NCBI GenBank assembly: GCA_016786885.1
Contig: JAEUVO010000085.1
Span: 1 to 64,000, forward strand
Source of the DNA: Chitinophagaceae bacterium
GTDB taxonomy: Bacteria > Bacteroidota > Bacteroidia > Chitinophagales > Chitinophagaceae
Reading direction: 5' to 3'
DNA length: 64,000 bases
Below the pieces are notes generated by a model. It saw only the letters and a list, made by a program, of their open reading frames with translations. It ran no database searches and was not told where the DNA came from. The translations under genes and the position numbers were made by a program. Below, one piece after another: positions 26,153 to 35,684 of the stretch; within the stretch, counting starts at the first letter, position 1; each line of letters opens with the position of its first letter.

Positions 26153-29100
26153 TTACAATATCAATGCAATATTTCCGTTAAGCCGGATTATATCACCATT
26201 ATCACAAAAAACTTCAGCCTGGTATACATATACGTCAGCTTTTGGTTTCTGACCTTTATACGTACCGTTCCATCCTGCTGACGCATCATTTACCGGAAAG
26301 TCTCTTTTTTCAAATACAACTTCGCCCCATCGATTGAAGATCCGTAGCATCTTTACTCTCTCCAGGCCTTTGCCTCTTGGATAAAATACATCGTTACTTC
26401 CGTCACCATTAGGAGAAAAGGTATTAGGTATAAATAAATTTCCGTCTTTACATATGACAATAACCTGTATCGAGCCAATATTGCTGCAGTTGTTATCATC
26501 TGTGAAATATACCTGGTATGTTGTATTAAATTTCGGTCCGGCGTCAGGGGCAGGGCAGGTAGTGCAACTTAAACCTGCAGAAGGAGACCACAGCCAGCTA
26601 ACAGTATTAGGTGAATAAGTAGCAGGAATTGTAATGGGAAAGCCTGCCTGTATAGTCATTTGCCCCGGCATATTAACAACCGGCAAAGGATTTACAATAA
26701 TATTTTGAAGGGTAGTGTCTTTGCAACCGCTGCTGTTAGTGGCAATAGCCGTTGCAACAAAACTTCCGGTAACTGTATACGTCTGTGCTGGTGGGTTTTG
26801 CAAGGTTGATGTATTCCCATTGGGAAATGTCCATTGCCAGGTTACGATGGATGTATCAGGTTGCAAAAAAACACCGGTATGGAGGATGGATGAGTTTATA
26901 CAAATAACAGAATCGCCGCCAATATCAATCAGGGGACGCTGTATCACTTTTATAAGAGCCGGTTTTGATAATGTATCCCGGCAGCCAAGTTGTGTTTGAA
27001 CGATCAATTGCACAGTATATAGCCCTTGTGCTGTGTACTGATGTGAAGGATTCTGTAATGTGGAACTACCTCCGTCACCAAAATCCCAGTTGTAAATAGT
27101 GACCGGATCATTAAAGGTAGTAGAGTCAGTAAAGTTTACCATACCAAAATCACAGAAGAAAGTAGTATCTGCGCCAAACTTAGCCTCAGCGCCACTTACA
27201 AAAACGGTATCAATTCCCTGCAGTGGTATTAAGCAGCCTGAGGGGTCTTCCATAATTATTTTCGGAAGAAAATTGCCGAATGATGCATAAATATGATTGG
27301 CGTTGGGAGTAGTTGTGGTTTGAGTAGTGCCGTCACCAAAATCCCAGAAATAGGAAGCCATTGGTCCTGGGGTTAACACAGAAAGTGTGACCGGTAATGG
27401 CTTGCAGCCATCGATTGGTAAATAGTTGATTCTTGAACCAGCCGTGTCATAAACACGGATAGTTTTTATTATGGAATCCATGCACCCGCCTGGGCTTGTT
27501 ACAACCAGTTTTACAGGATAAACACCAGGAGTGGAATAAAAATGAATTGGATTGTTCAATGTTGAATTTCCCTGGCCTGGTCCGAAATCCCATGAAACTG
27601 AACTATAAAAGGTGGACGTATTGGTAAACTGTACTTCTAGGGGTGTGCAAGAAGTAACGGAATCGCTAACAGTAAAATTTGGTATGGGCAGATCAACCCG
27701 TATAAAACTTGTTTTAGTTATTGAGTCAGCACATCCAAAAGTGTCCTGTACTGTAAGCTTAACGGTATATAACCCAGTAGCCGCATACGTATGCGTTGGA
27801 GAGGAGATGGTTGAAGTATTGCCATCACCGAAATCCCAGAAACTGGCTAATCCAGCCGGGGTTGTAGTATTTGTGAAAGTAACAATTGCACCAGGGCAGG
27901 TTAGCGTATCTGCAGTAACAAAATCAGGGATTGGGTTTGTCGCCGTCACAAGGTCGGGTATGATAATGCTATCCATACAACCACTTGCATCTGTGACAAT
28001 CAGTTTAACAGAGAATGTACCAGCAGTATTATAAGTATGTTGAAAAGGGGGATTACTGAAGTTTTGAATAACACCATCACCAAAATTCCATTGCCAGTTG
28101 GTTATATTATTTAGTCCATCGGTAGTTGAGAGATCATTGAATGTGGTCACAAGTCCAGTACATCCTGCCACATTGCTGGCTGTAAAATTGGCTGTTGGCC
28201 CATTGATGCGGATATAATTGTTTTTTACAATAGTGTTTGTACAACCATTAAGATCTGTTATGGTAAGAGTAACTGTATAAGTACCGGAGTTCGTATAACT
28301 ATGCGCAATGACAGGAGTAGTACCAATGGCAGTATTACTATCCCCAAAGTCCCAACTGTAGTTAGTTATGTTTACCGGATTAAACCCAATACCGTTGAAC
28401 AACACATTGCCTATTTTACATAACGTAGTTAGAGGAGTTGTAAAATCTGCTCTTTCATCCAGTGCATTTACAACCTGAGTAGCTGTATCTGCACAGCCAC
28501 CATTTGTTACTATCAATTGTACATTATAAGCTCCTAATCCCGGAAATAGATGAACCGGATTTTGAATGGTTACAAGGGGGCTGCCGTCACCAAAATTCCA
28601 TTCCCATGCGAGGGGTGCTACGGATTGGTCTGTGAAAGTAAAACGAATCCTGTTGCCACAATCGGGAGTAACAAGGAAACGGGCAATTGGGGGCAAAACA
28701 TAAATATAATTCGTTCTCGTAATAGTATCAGGGCAACCATTATTAAAAGCAATAAGACGTACAGTAAAATATCCAGTGTCAGTATAAGAATGAGTGGGGT
28801 TTTGAAAGATAGAAGTTGTGCCGTCACCAAAGTCCCAATACCATTCATCAGCTGGGACAGAAAGATCGGTAAATTGAACCGGCTGCATGGCACAAACAGG
28901 ATTAGGAGTTGCAGAAAAATCCGCAATAGGTTTATCACCCACTCTTACTGCTGCAGGAATTGTTAAGGTATCACGACAACCAGTACTGGTAGTAATGATT
29001 AATCTTACTGTATATGTTCCCTGCACAGTATATGTGTGAACAGGGTTCTGTAAAATGGAAGTGCCACCATCACCGAAATCCCATTCATACGAAGTAACAA

Positions 29101-30511
29101 CATCAACAGCAGTGATAACAGGAACCGGAGCAATAGTGAAAGGGATACATCCCCGGTCGGGCAGGGCAGGAATGGTGATGTTAGCTCTTTGTATAGTGAC
29201 GAAATCAGGCCGTACAATAGTGTCCGTGCAACCGAAACTATTTGTCGCTATCAGTGTGACTGTAAATACCCCGTATGTAGTGTATGTGTGAGCCGGATTC
29301 TGAGCTGTGGAAGTACCGCCATCACCAAAATCCCATTGCCAGCCAACAGCACCACCTGTTGAAAGATCCTGGAAGTTCACAGTAAGCGGCGGTTCACATC
29401 TTGATGTAACAGGAGCCGTAAAATCAGCTACAGGCCTTGGATTAACAGTGATATTCTGCTCAACAGAATCAAGACAACCAGGGTAAGTATTGTACAGCTT
29501 AACTGCATATACACCCGGAACAGCATAGCTATGTGTGACGGTGATCCCATTTGCAGTGCCTCCATCACCAAAATTCCAGCCCGAACTGGACGGAAGCGGA
29601 ATTGATGTGTTTGTAAAGCTTACAATTTCATTAATACAAACATTTGGTGGATATGAGAAAGTAGTGCTGTACCCTCCGATTATAATGGGATTGCTGATTA
29701 TGGTATCCTGGCAGCCAGCAGAACTGAAGGTTACAAGTGTTACTGTATATGTTCCATTGGCTGTGTAAGTATGAACGGGATTTGCTGCGGCAGAAAAATT
29801 TCCATCTCCAAAACCCCACAAATAAGTTAATACCGACGGACCTGTAGAAGTATTGGTAAATGTGATATTAGCAGGGGCACTGCACACAGTTGGTTGTGTA
29901 TGTGTAAAATCTGCGGTAACACCAGGTGTAACAGTTATGAAATTTGGGCGACTGACAGTACGGGTACATCCTTTATCATTGGTAACTTTTAATGTTACAT
30001 TAAAGGTACCAGCAGTGGTATAGGTTATGAGTGGATTTTGCAGAGTTGAAGTAGTGCCATTCCCAAAGTCCCATTCCCAGCTTACATTAGTGTTACCGGC
30101 GCCTGCAGTTGAAAGATCCGTGAGTTGAACTCTAAGCGGAAAACAACCGCTTGTGATGTTGGCAGAAAAATCAACAGTTGGAGGCTCGTACACAGTAACA
30201 TAATTTGTTCTTACCAATGTATTACTGCCGATGGCATTGGTAACTGAAAGAGTAACTGTGTAGGTGCCCGGAGTAAAATAACTTGCTGTAGGATTTTGAA
30301 GGGTTGATGTATTCCCATTTCCAAAATCCCAGTTCCAGGCAGTAGGACTGCCTGTTGATTGATCCTGAAAATTTACAATTAAAGGGGAGCAACCTGCAAG
30401 CGGAGACCCCGTGAAGTTGGCAACCGGCTGAGATCGGGCCATAAATGTGCCGATGATAAGAAAGCAGAAGATAAAAAATCTTCTCCCGGTATTGTGATAT
30501 ATTGGCTTCAA
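26153..30511 (-). CDS. Giant PKD-repeat surface protein with T9SS type B C-terminal domain
   Basis: 1452 residues. The signal peptide (FFIFCFLIIGTFMARSQ) is followed by about fifteen PKD modules of roughly 85-90 residues, each with a WDFGDG-like core (variants WDFGNG, WNFGDG, WDFGDS, WDFGPG and a last WTFPNG). The end (FIPNTFSPNGDGSNDVF ... FNRWGEVVFEK ... GWNGTYKGQ) is a CHU_C type B sorting domain. Such tandem PKD rods present adhesive or gliding functions at the surface (SprB-like role inferred). The start is TTG 30511 (CTG 30514 as the only alternative), because a stop codon lies five codons upstream and no ATG precedes the signal peptide. It is in an operon with PorP/SprF. Confidence 0.9.
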   Translation of the reverse strand: MKPIYHNTGRRFFIFCFLIIGTFMARSQPVANFTGSPLAGCSPLIVNFQDQSTGSPTAWNWDFGNGNTSTLQNPTASYFTPGTYTVTLSVTNAIGSNTLVRTNYVTVYEPPTVDFSANITSGCFPLRVQLTDLSTAGAGNTNVSWEWDFGNGTTSTLQNPLITYTTAGTFNVTLKVTNDKGCTRTVSRPNFITVTPGVTADFTHTQPTVCSAPANITFTNTSTGPSVLTYLWGFGDGNFSAAANPVHTYTANGTYTVTLVTFSSAGCQDTIISNPIIIGGYSTTFSYPPNVCINEIVSFTNTSIPLPSSSGWNFGDGGTANGITVTHSYAVPGVYAVKLYNTYPGCLDSVEQNITVNPRPVADFTAPVTSRCEPPLTVNFQDLSTGGAVGWQWDFGDGGTSTAQNPAHTYTTYGVFTVTLIATNSFGCTDTIVRPDFVTIQRANITIPALPDRGCIPFTIAPVPVITAVDVVTSYEWDFGDGGTSILQNPVHTYTVQGTYTVRLIITTSTGCRDTLTIPAAVRVGDKPIADFSATPNPVCAMQPVQFTDLSVPADEWYWDFGDGTTSIFQNPTHSYTDTGYFTVRLIAFNNGCPDTITRTNYIYVLPPIARFLVTPDCGNRIRFTFTDQSVAPLAWEWNFGDGSPLVTIQNPVHLFPGLGAYNVQLIVTNGGCADTATQVVNALDERADFTTPLTTLCKIGNVLFNGIGFNPVNITNYSWDFGDSNTAIGTTPVIAHSYTNSGTYTVTLTITDLNGCTNTIVKNNYIRINGPTANFTASNVAGCTGLVTTFNDLSTTDGLNNITNWQWNFGDGVIQNFSNPPFQHTYNTAGTFSVKLIVTDASGCMDSIIIPDLVTATNPIPDFVTADTLTCPGAIVTFTNTTTPAGLASFWDFGDGNTSTISSPTHTYAATGLYTVKLTVQDTFGCADSITKTSFIRVDLPIPNFTVSDSVTSCTPLEVQFTNTSTFYSSVSWDFGPGQGNSTLNNPIHFYSTPGVYPVKLVVTSPGGCMDSIIKTIRVYDTAGSRINYLPIDGCKPLPVTLSVLTPGPMASYFWDFGDGTTQTTTTPNANHIYASFGNFLPKIIMEDPSGCLIPLQGIDTVFVSGAEAKFGADTTFFCDFGMVNFTDSTTFNDPVTIYNWDFGDGGSSTLQNPSHQYTAQGLYTVQLIVQTQLGCRDTLSKPALIKVIQRPLIDIGGDSVICINSSILHTGVFLQPDTSIVTWQWTFPNGNTSTLQNPPAQTYTVTGSFVATAIATNSSGCKDTTLQNIIVNPLPVVNMPGQMTIQAGFPITIPATYSPNTVSWLWSPSAGLSCTTCPAPDAGPKFNTTYQVYFTDDNNCSNIGSIQVIVICKDGNLFIPNTFSPNGDGSNDVFYPRGKGLERVKMLRIFNRWGEVVFEKRDFPVNDASAGWNGTYKGQKPKADVYVYQAEVFCDNGDIIRLNGNIALIL

Positions 30512-30705
30512 CAGGTAGCTGGTTTAATTAAGGGAACTATTACACACAAAAACTATTCCTAACAACGATTATTCTACTTTACCTGTTCTCTTTTTTATGC
30601 AAAAGATTTTTCAGCTTAACAAAAGAGGTCAGGCGGCTGGTGAATATGACACCGATCAGCATAATTTGTTTAACGAAAGGGGCGGACTAAAGCAAACACG
30701 GTCAT

Positions 30706-31116
30706 TTACAATTTATCAAGCCGCATGTTTTTCACTTCAGTACCATTGGTTTGGGTGGCCTCTACATAAGTCCAGCTGTTCCTTGTGATTGACCAGCTTC
30801 CATTTATTAATGACAATGGATAAGATGCAGCAGTAAAATTGGCCCATGTGGTCATCGTGCTGGCATTACCATCCCAGGTACCTGTTTTTTCAGTAGTTCC
30901 ATTCTTGATAGCATCAACGGTCTTATTACTGTAGTACTTAAATCTGTAATTGGTAAAATCGGCAGTAATATCCGAGCCATTAAGCGTAAAACTGGTAATG
31001 GCCCACTGCCCATCAGTCATTGCCCTGATGACAAGGTCTTGCTGTATTTCCTCTACTGTTTTTTTGCATCCTGTCATCAGCAGAACTAAAACAGCTATTA
31101 GGGTGAATTTTTTCAT
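30706..31116 (-). CDS. Small lipoprotein, lipocalin-like fold possible
   Basis: 136 residues. The lipobox LMTGC places the lipidated cysteine near residue 17. The rest (GQWAITSFTLNGSDITADF, FKYYSNKTVDAIKNG, GTWDGNASTMT) resembles the small exported lipocalin-like or META-like proteins of Bacteroidota, with alternating strands and Thr/Asn-rich turns. The function is unknown. The ATG at 31116 is chosen over one at 31167 because it begins the basic signal sequence MKKFTL. Confidence 0.7.
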   Translation of the reverse strand: MKKFTLIAVLVLLMTGCKKTVEEIQQDLVIRAMTDGQWAITSFTLNGSDITADFTNYRFKYYSNKTVDAIKNGTTEKTGTWDGNASTMTTWANFTAASYPLSLINGSWSITRNSWTYVEATQTNGTEVKNMRLDKL

Positions 31117-31274
31117 ATTTCCGGTTAAAAGTCTACACAAAATAGGCATAATGTACAGCTTATCCAACAGGTAAATTACAACCTGGTCAGCCTATATTAT
31201 ACTACTGTTAACGGGTTCTTCTTTTGGTTTTCAGGATAATGCATTTAATTTCACAGCCACATTTGCGAAAACTA

Positions 31275-33680
31275 ATGAAAAGAGCTTTACTGGCATTCTA
31301 CGGGTTTCTTCTTCTTTCTTCGGTCGGTTATTCTCAAAAACCGGCGGAGTTGCTGAATCAATGGTATAAAAAATCACCGATAGAGAAAGTATATCTTCAT
31401 TTTGACCGGGATAATTACCTGGCCGGGGAAACCCTCTGGTTCAAGGCTTATTTGTATTCAGACTACCAGCCGGATACAGCAAGCTCTGTATTATATGTTG
31501 AGCTTTTTAACGGGTCTTCAGCCTTAGTGGGCAAAAAGATATTACCTGTAGTGCTGGGAGTTACAAATGGTCAGTTTGAATTGCCAGATTCACTGGTTAC
31601 AGGTAATTACTCTGTCAGGGCATGGTCTCCGACAATGCTGAATAACGGAACAGATTTTATATACAGAAAAAATATTTTCATTTTCGGAAAGAAAGCCAAA
31701 GAAGCAGTTACAGTAAAGCAAAAAGAAATAAGGCTTGAATTCTTTCCGGAAGGTGGGAATTTTATCAGTGGCCTTTCTAATACAATTGCATTTAAAGCAA
31801 CTGATGAGAAAGGTATGCCGGCTCAGGTAAACGGTTATATTAATAATAGTAAGAATGAAAAGCTAACTGCTTTTACTACATATCATGACGGCATGGGAAT
31901 GTTAGAACTCACACCAGAAATCAATGAAGTGTATTTTGCTGTGTTGGATGGGGATATCGGTTCAAAAAAATATCAATTGCCTGCTCCAACTGATAAAGGA
32001 ATCGTTTTTACTATGATCCCTCATCCGCAAGGAGGCTTTTTTGAGATAAAGCAGGGAACCAGCGATCCTTCTTTAAAAGCGGCTTACATGATCGGGCAGA
32101 TTCAGCATCATGTAGTGTTTCGTCAAAACTTTGCTTCGGCCAAAGGAGAGGTTCAGGGAATCATTAACACTGAAAAATTAAATTCGGGCATTTTGCAGGT
32201 AACGGTTTTTAATGAAGATGATATTCCGCTTGCTGAAAGACTGTTCTTTGTCAATAATAAAGAGTATGTTCAGGCAGTATCATTAAGAACGGATACACTT
32301 AGTTTTTCGTCAAAAGGCAGGAATCATTTTAAAATACTAATGCCCGATACAATACAGGGCAGCATATCAGTATCTGTTACAGATGCAGATTATAACCTGC
32401 ATGGACTAAGAGAGGAGTCTATTTATTCAAGCCTGCTCCTCACATCAGACCTGAAAGGATATATACATAACCCGTCCTGGTATTTTTTATCTGATAATGA
32501 TTCTGTAAGAACAGCACTTGATCTGTTGATGATGACGAATGGCTGGAGAAGATTTAAGTGGAGTGAACTGGCCCGGAAAGTCAGGAATCCACTTGCCTAT
32601 ACAGATCCTGCTTATATAACTATTACAGGAAGGGTAAATCTGCAGGGCACAAAAAAGCCTTTTGCTGAAAGACCATTAGTGGCTATTATTTCTGCAGAGG
32701 GAATGGCAAGAAGTATGCAGATGATCAGCACTGATAAGCAAGGTGATTTCAAACTGGATTCATTACTTTTTTTTGGTAATGCCCGAATCTATCTAATTGA
32801 TATAAGAGGGAGGAAAAGCCAGTATATTGATGTGAATATGACCAGTGATTCATTGGGAAAGGTATATACTGTTACTTCTCCTGTTGAACAAGCGGCTGAA
32901 ATAGACAAAAGTCCTTCTATTAGTAAGCAGGGAGTACTGGCAGCAGATTATGATGCTATTCAAAAAGCCAATGGGTTGATGCTGGAAGGAGTTACGCTTA
33001 AGGTCAGGAAAAAAAGCCCTGCAGAAGAATTGGATGAGAAGTATACAAGAGGTATGTTTAGTGGTTTTTCACAAAAAACCATTGACCTGGTCAATACAGA
33101 GCAATACATTTCTGAGAATAATATTTTTGATTACCTTATGTCAAGGGTGCCGGGGTTGGATGTAACAAATGATGGGGTTGACTACAGGGTGTATTACCGC
33201 CAGGGACCGTCCCTGAGTTCTCTTGGGCCAATACCTATGACGCTTTACCTGAACGAGATTGAAACAGATGCCAATGTTATCTCAACTATTCCTGCTACGG
33301 AAATTGCTTTGGTGAAAGTCTTCAGCACATTTGTAGGTGCAGCCGGTGGCGGGGCTGGCGGGGCAATGGCCATCTATACCAAAAAAGGTTCTGATATCAG
33401 CAATTCTTCCAGAGGAGATCTGATTACCTACAAAGGATTTTCAGTCGTAAAAGAGTTTTATGCACCGAATTATAAAGTCGAGCCGGAATTGATGAGCAAA
33501 GCGGACAGCCGTATTACCCTGGACTGGCGTCCGAATATATTTATCAATAACATCAACCCTGTAATACCTGTGAGTTTTTATAACAGCGACCGCACTAAAA
33601 AATTCAGGGTGATTGTAGAAGGAATGACTACCTCAGGAAAGATGATCAGCCTGGAAAAATTAATTGAATCCGGCAAGTGA
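31275..33680 (+). CDS. Exported MG2-like / TonB-plug-like outer-membrane protein
   Basis: 801 residues. After the signal peptide (ALLAFYGFLLLSSVGYS) comes a macroglobulin-like beta domain (about 20-140; KVYLHFDRDNYLAGETLWFKAYLY). Further beta-sandwich regions follow, and near 620-720 a TonB-receptor plug-like segment (IFDYLMSRVPGLDV...IYTKKGSD). No 22-strand barrel follows, so it is not a transporter by itself. Proteins of this layout are common in Bacteroidota and usually carry the label carboxypeptidase-like or TonB plug domain protein; their job is unknown. The ATG at 31275 is preferred to earlier starts at 31224 and 31239. Confidence 0.75.
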   Translation: MKRALLAFYGFLLLSSVGYSQKPAELLNQWYKKSPIEKVYLHFDRDNYLAGETLWFKAYLYSDYQPDTASSVLYVELFNGSSALVGKKILPVVLGVTNGQFELPDSLVTGNYSVRAWSPTMLNNGTDFIYRKNIFIFGKKAKEAVTVKQKEIRLEFFPEGGNFISGLSNTIAFKATDEKGMPAQVNGYINNSKNEKLTAFTTYHDGMGMLELTPEINEVYFAVLDGDIGSKKYQLPAPTDKGIVFTMIPHPQGGFFEIKQGTSDPSLKAAYMIGQIQHHVVFRQNFASAKGEVQGIINTEKLNSGILQVTVFNEDDIPLAERLFFVNNKEYVQAVSLRTDTLSFSSKGRNHFKILMPDTIQGSISVSVTDADYNLHGLREESIYSSLLLTSDLKGYIHNPSWYFLSDNDSVRTALDLLMMTNGWRRFKWSELARKVRNPLAYTDPAYITITGRVNLQGTKKPFAERPLVAIISAEGMARSMQMISTDKQGDFKLDSLLFFGNARIYLIDIRGRKSQYIDVNMTSDSLGKVYTVTSPVEQAAEIDKSPSISKQGVLAADYDAIQKANGLMLEGVTLKVRKKSPAEELDEKYTRGMFSGFSQKTIDLVNTEQYISENNIFDYLMSRVPGLDVTNDGVDYRVYYRQGPSLSSLGPIPMTLYLNEIETDANVISTIPATEIALVKVFSTFVGAAGGGAGGAMAIYTKKGSDISNSSRGDLITYKGFSVVKEFYAPNYKVEPELMSKADSRITLDWRPNIFINNINPVIPVSFYNSDRTKKFRVIVEGMTTSGKMISLEKLIESGK

Positions 33681-33742
33681 TATACACCTTTAACTAACAA
33701 CCCTTACTATAAAGAAGGTACTCTTAGCTATTAATAATAAAA

Positions 33743-34366
33743 TTATTTACCAGGGAACCCCTGGTCTGATTTTACTTCAATCATTTGGAGAGTATGTCGT
33801 TTGCTGTGTGCGGCAATGAAAATGTATAGCTGGTAACAATCGATCCAGCCGAAAGGCATTTGTACCACATGATTGCGAAGATCCTCAGTTGAATTCTTAA
33901 TATACTTTATATGCTCTGTCCTGCTGTTCCTGAAATCTGCCAGTGCTGCATCTAAGCTGGTAAAGCCGGTATTTTTAGGCTGTATTGGTTCAGGTGCCTG
34001 AAATTTCTGTGTCCTGTTCTGTACCATTGCTACAATTTGCTCATCTGTAGCTTTAATTTCCGAACGTTTTTCAGGGTTAGCTGCAGTTTTCATAGCACCT
34101 TCAAACATGGCCCACAGTGTCTTTTCCGCAGCTGCTATATGATACATACATTCTGTTACCGACCACTTATCCGGGGCCACTTTAAAATTCAATTGTGCTT
34201 CAGATAATCCTTTGGTGGTGTTAACGGCATCTTTATAAGTGTCCTTCATCAAACCGGATGCATATTTTCTTTCTGATTTTGAAATGGAATTGTCGTTGAT
34301 CGTTCCGGCAGAACCTGTAACGACCAATAATAGAAGTAATAATCGGCCTGTTGTTCTTTTAAGCAT
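33743..34366 (-). CDS. Exported DinB-family protein
   Basis: About 207 residues. An N-terminal hydrophobic stretch (LLLLLLVVTGSAGT) looks like a signal peptide. The rest is a four-helix DinB-like domain with the metal-type histidines in MYHIAAAEKTLW and the late IAAHSKRHTLQM. DinB/YfiT proteins bind a divalent metal and several act as thiol-dependent transferases or hydrolases; most are cytoplasmic, so an exported member is less usual. An ATG at 34375 is also possible and adds three residues. It stands alone between the plug-like protein and the divergent Nif3-like gene. Confidence 0.8.
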   Translation of the reverse strand: MLKRTTGRLLLLLLVVTGSAGTINDNSISKSERKYASGLMKDTYKDAVNTTKGLSEAQLNFKVAPDKWSVTECMYHIAAAEKTLWAMFEGAMKTAANPEKRSEIKATDEQIVAMVQNRTQKFQAPEPIQPKNTGFTSLDAALADFRNSRTEHIKYIKNSTEDLRNHVVQMPFGWIDCYQLYIFIAAHSKRHTLQMIEVKSDQGFPGK

Positions 34367-34507
34367 GGCAAACATTTTTTAAATGAACTGATCGGACGGG
34401 AGTCATCATGGGTGAGAAGAGTAAAAGGTACAAAAGATTTATACACGATAAAACTTTGTTTTTCCACCTTTCAAGGGTGCAAATTAGTAATCCTGTAACT
34501 TTCGGGA

Positions 34508-35605
34508 ATGAAAATTTCGACCATAACCGGCTTTTTGGAATCTTTGGCAAACACTTCTTTACAAGAGGCATATGATAACGCCGGCCTTATTACCGGGGAT
34601 ACTAATTGGGACTGTACCGGTGTTATATGTTCATTAGATGCGACAGAGGAAATTGTGAACGAGGCCATTGAGAAAAAATGTAATCTCATTGTAGCGCATC
34701 ATCCAATTATTTTCGGAGGGCTAAAGAAGATCAATGGAAAGAATTATGTGGAGAAAACAGTCATTACTGCCATTAAAAATGATATTGCCATTTATGCTAT
34801 ACATACAAACCTGGATAATGTAATAGAAGGTGTGAATGGAAAGATTGCTGCCATGTTGGGCCTGCAAAATCTGTCTGTGCTTTCTCCCAGGGATAATATA
34901 CTAAAGAAGCTTTTCACTTTTGTACCACTTGCACAGGCAGAGCAGGTACGGGCGGCTGTTTTTGAGGCAGGTGGTCGCCATATTGGCAATTACAGTGAAT
35001 GCAGTTTTAATACAGAAGGTGCAGGAACTTTTAAAGCCGGACAAGGAACGGATCCATTTGTGGGGAGGGTAGGTGAAAGGCATTTTGAAAAGGAAGTCAA
35101 AGTAGAAGTCATTTTTCCAGGTTTCCTTGAAACTAAGATCATTGCTGCGATGAAGGAAGCCCATCCATATGAAGAAGTAGCGTATGATGTGGTAAACTTA
35201 TCCAATGCTCACCCGGGTATCGGCTCAGGTATCGTCGGGGAGCTGCCATCGTCAGTTGATGAAAAGCAATTTCTATCTCTTGTAAAGCAGTTATTCAAAT
35301 TATCGGTGGTCCGCCATACCCCGCTGGTCAATAGACCAGTTAAAAAAGTAGCTATTTGCGGGGGGGCTGGTAGTTTTTTGATTTCCAAAGCTTTAGCGGC
35401 CGGAGCAGATGCATATATTACTGCAGATATGAAGTATCATGAGTTTTTTGATGCTAATGGCCGAATGCTTATCACGGATGTCGGTCATTACGAAAGTGAG
35501 CAGTTCACTATCAACCTGCTGCAAGAAGTTTTAGCGGAAAAATTCCCTACCTTTGCCGTCCTTAAAACAGAAGTGGAAACCAATCCCGTCAGATATTTTT
35601 TATAA
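34508..35605 (+). CDS. Nif3-like dinuclear metal-centre hexameric protein
   Basis: 365 residues, the long form with a central insert (about 125-230) of the YqfO/PII-like type. Metal ligands are seen in VAHHPIIFGG (His64, His65), IHTNLDN (His99, Asp103) and VGHYESEQF (His327, Glu331). The family (DUF34/NIF3) is found everywhere; a role as GTP cyclohydrolase I type 2 has been proposed for some members, but for most the function is unsettled. It is followed at 80 bp by the zinc-ribbon gene, an arrangement common in Bacteroidota, so the two may be functionally linked. Confidence 0.9.
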   Translation: MKISTITGFLESLANTSLQEAYDNAGLITGDTNWDCTGVICSLDATEEIVNEAIEKKCNLIVAHHPIIFGGLKKINGKNYVEKTVITAIKNDIAIYAIHTNLDNVIEGVNGKIAAMLGLQNLSVLSPRDNILKKLFTFVPLAQAEQVRAAVFEAGGRHIGNYSECSFNTEGAGTFKAGQGTDPFVGRVGERHFEKEVKVEVIFPGFLETKIIAAMKEAHPYEEVAYDVVNLSNAHPGIGSGIVGELPSSVDEKQFLSLVKQLFKLSVVRHTPLVNRPVKKVAICGGAGSFLISKALAAGADAYITADMKYHEFFDANGRMLITDVGHYESEQFTINLLQEVLAEKFPTFAVLKTEVETNPVRYFL

Positions 35606-35639
35606 GCTAACCGGAACTGGTAAAAACCACTGAAAACAA

Positions 35640-35657
35640 ACCTGTCCGCTGGCAGGC
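35640..35657. repeat. Palindromic element resembling the inserts in recN
   Basis: ACCTGTCCGCTGGCAGGC contains an inverted CCTG...CAGG core and matches the recN insert sequences with a few changes and one missing base. It lies in the leader between the Nif3-like and zinc-ribbon genes. Confidence 0.4.
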
Positions 35658-35684
35658 TTCAAACAAGAAACTTTAAACTAAAAT

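Noticed and set aside
27612..28034. Plus-strand open frames inside the large PKD gene (also 26715-26999, 28550-28966)
   Set aside because: They recur because the PKD modules repeat; no start context or family similarity.
26153..30511. Tandem repeat array or CRISPR-like pattern
   Set aside because: The periodicity is that of diverged PKD protein modules of about 260 bp; there are no short identical repeats with unique spacers.
30597..30788. 63-codon frame on the plus strand
   Set aside because: It overlaps the 3' end of the lipoprotein gene on the other strand and shows no domain or signal.
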